Source of the DNA: Clostridiaceae bacterium
GTDB lineage: Bacteria > Bacillota > Clostridia > Acetivibrionales > DTU013
Direction: 5' to 3'
Assembly: GCA_012799845.1 (NCBI GenBank)
Contig: JAAZKL010000356.1
Coordinates: 1-5,132 of the forward strand
DNA length: 5,132 nt
Below are positions 5,086 through 5,132 of this stretch, piece after piece. Both the position numbers and the translations under genes were made by a program. The notes below the pieces were generated by a model, which saw only the letters and a program-made list of their open reading frames with translations, was not told where the DNA came from and did not search any database. The first letter of the stretch is position 1; every line of letters starts with the position of its first letter.

Positions 5086-5132
5086 ATGCAAAGAGGTAGG
5101 GTAAAATGGTTTAATGCAGAGAAGGGTTTTGG
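5086..5132 (+). CDS. Cold shock protein (CspA/CspB family), 5' end only
   Basis: The first 15 codons read MQRGRVKWFNAEKGF, and the next codon begins GG, as for glycine. This is the diagnostic start of the cold shock domain, whose RNP1 motif KGFGFI begins at K13. These proteins of about 65-70 residues bind single-stranded RNA and DNA and act as RNA chaperones, both after temperature downshift and in normal growth. The start is supported by AGGAGG (5071-5076), nine bases upstream, and by the strong promoter at 4990-5019. The gene is cut by the window edge, so its length and RNP2 motif cannot be checked. Paralogues are common in Firmicutes, so no specific csp letter is given. Confidence 0.93.
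   Translation, partial: MQRGRVKWFNAEKGF

Overview
The window looks like chromosomal DNA from an endospore-forming member of the Firmicutes, most likely class Clostridia. Four things point there: a small acid-soluble spore protein gene, strong AGGAGG-type ribosome binding sites, frequent ATA and AGG codons at moderate GC, and the neighbourhood ftsE-ftsX-(murein hydrolase)-ctp, which resembles the ftsE-ftsX-ctpB order of Bacillus subtilis (recalled, not searched). All supported genes lie on the + strand. I cannot name the genus.

Layout. (1) Bases 1-2387 hold a cell-wall module: the 3' end of ftsE (ABC ATPase), ftsX (four-helix membrane protein) overlapping it by 32 bases, and a secreted coiled-coil M23 peptidase, closed by a clear intrinsic terminator. 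A large composite hairpin sits between ftsX and the peptidase gene. (2) Bases 2388-3721 hold a membrane-anchored, PDZ-containing S41 carboxy-terminal processing protease (CtpA/CtpB type), with a 16-base tandem repeat in its upstream region. (3) Bases 3722-4016 hold a short alpha/beta-type spore DNA-binding protein, preceded by a good match to a sigma-G promoter and followed by a terminator. (4) Bases 4017-4884 hold a YqeM-like class I SAM-dependent methyltransferase with a GTG start. (5) Bases 4885-5132 hold a hairpin-containing spacer, a strong sigma-A-type promoter and the first 15 codons of a cold shock protein gene.

How the genes fit together. FtsEX probably gates the M23 hydrolase from across the membrane, as FtsEX does for EnvC, PcsB and CwlO in other bacteria. 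Here the M23 zinc and catalytic residues are all present, so the protein is probably the hydrolase itself and not just an activator. The Ctp protease next door could act in envelope proteolysis or sporulation signalling. The spore protein gene confirms that the organism sporulates. The methyltransferase and cold shock genes look like separate transcription units.

I see no mobile element, CRISPR array, tRNA, rRNA or clearly novel system. The observations most worth checking are the ftsX/M23 hairpin, the intact M23 active site in an FtsEX operon, the divergent spore protein with its sigma-G-like promoter, and the small repeats upstream of ctp and of the methyltransferase. No gene-free stretch exceeds 300 bases.
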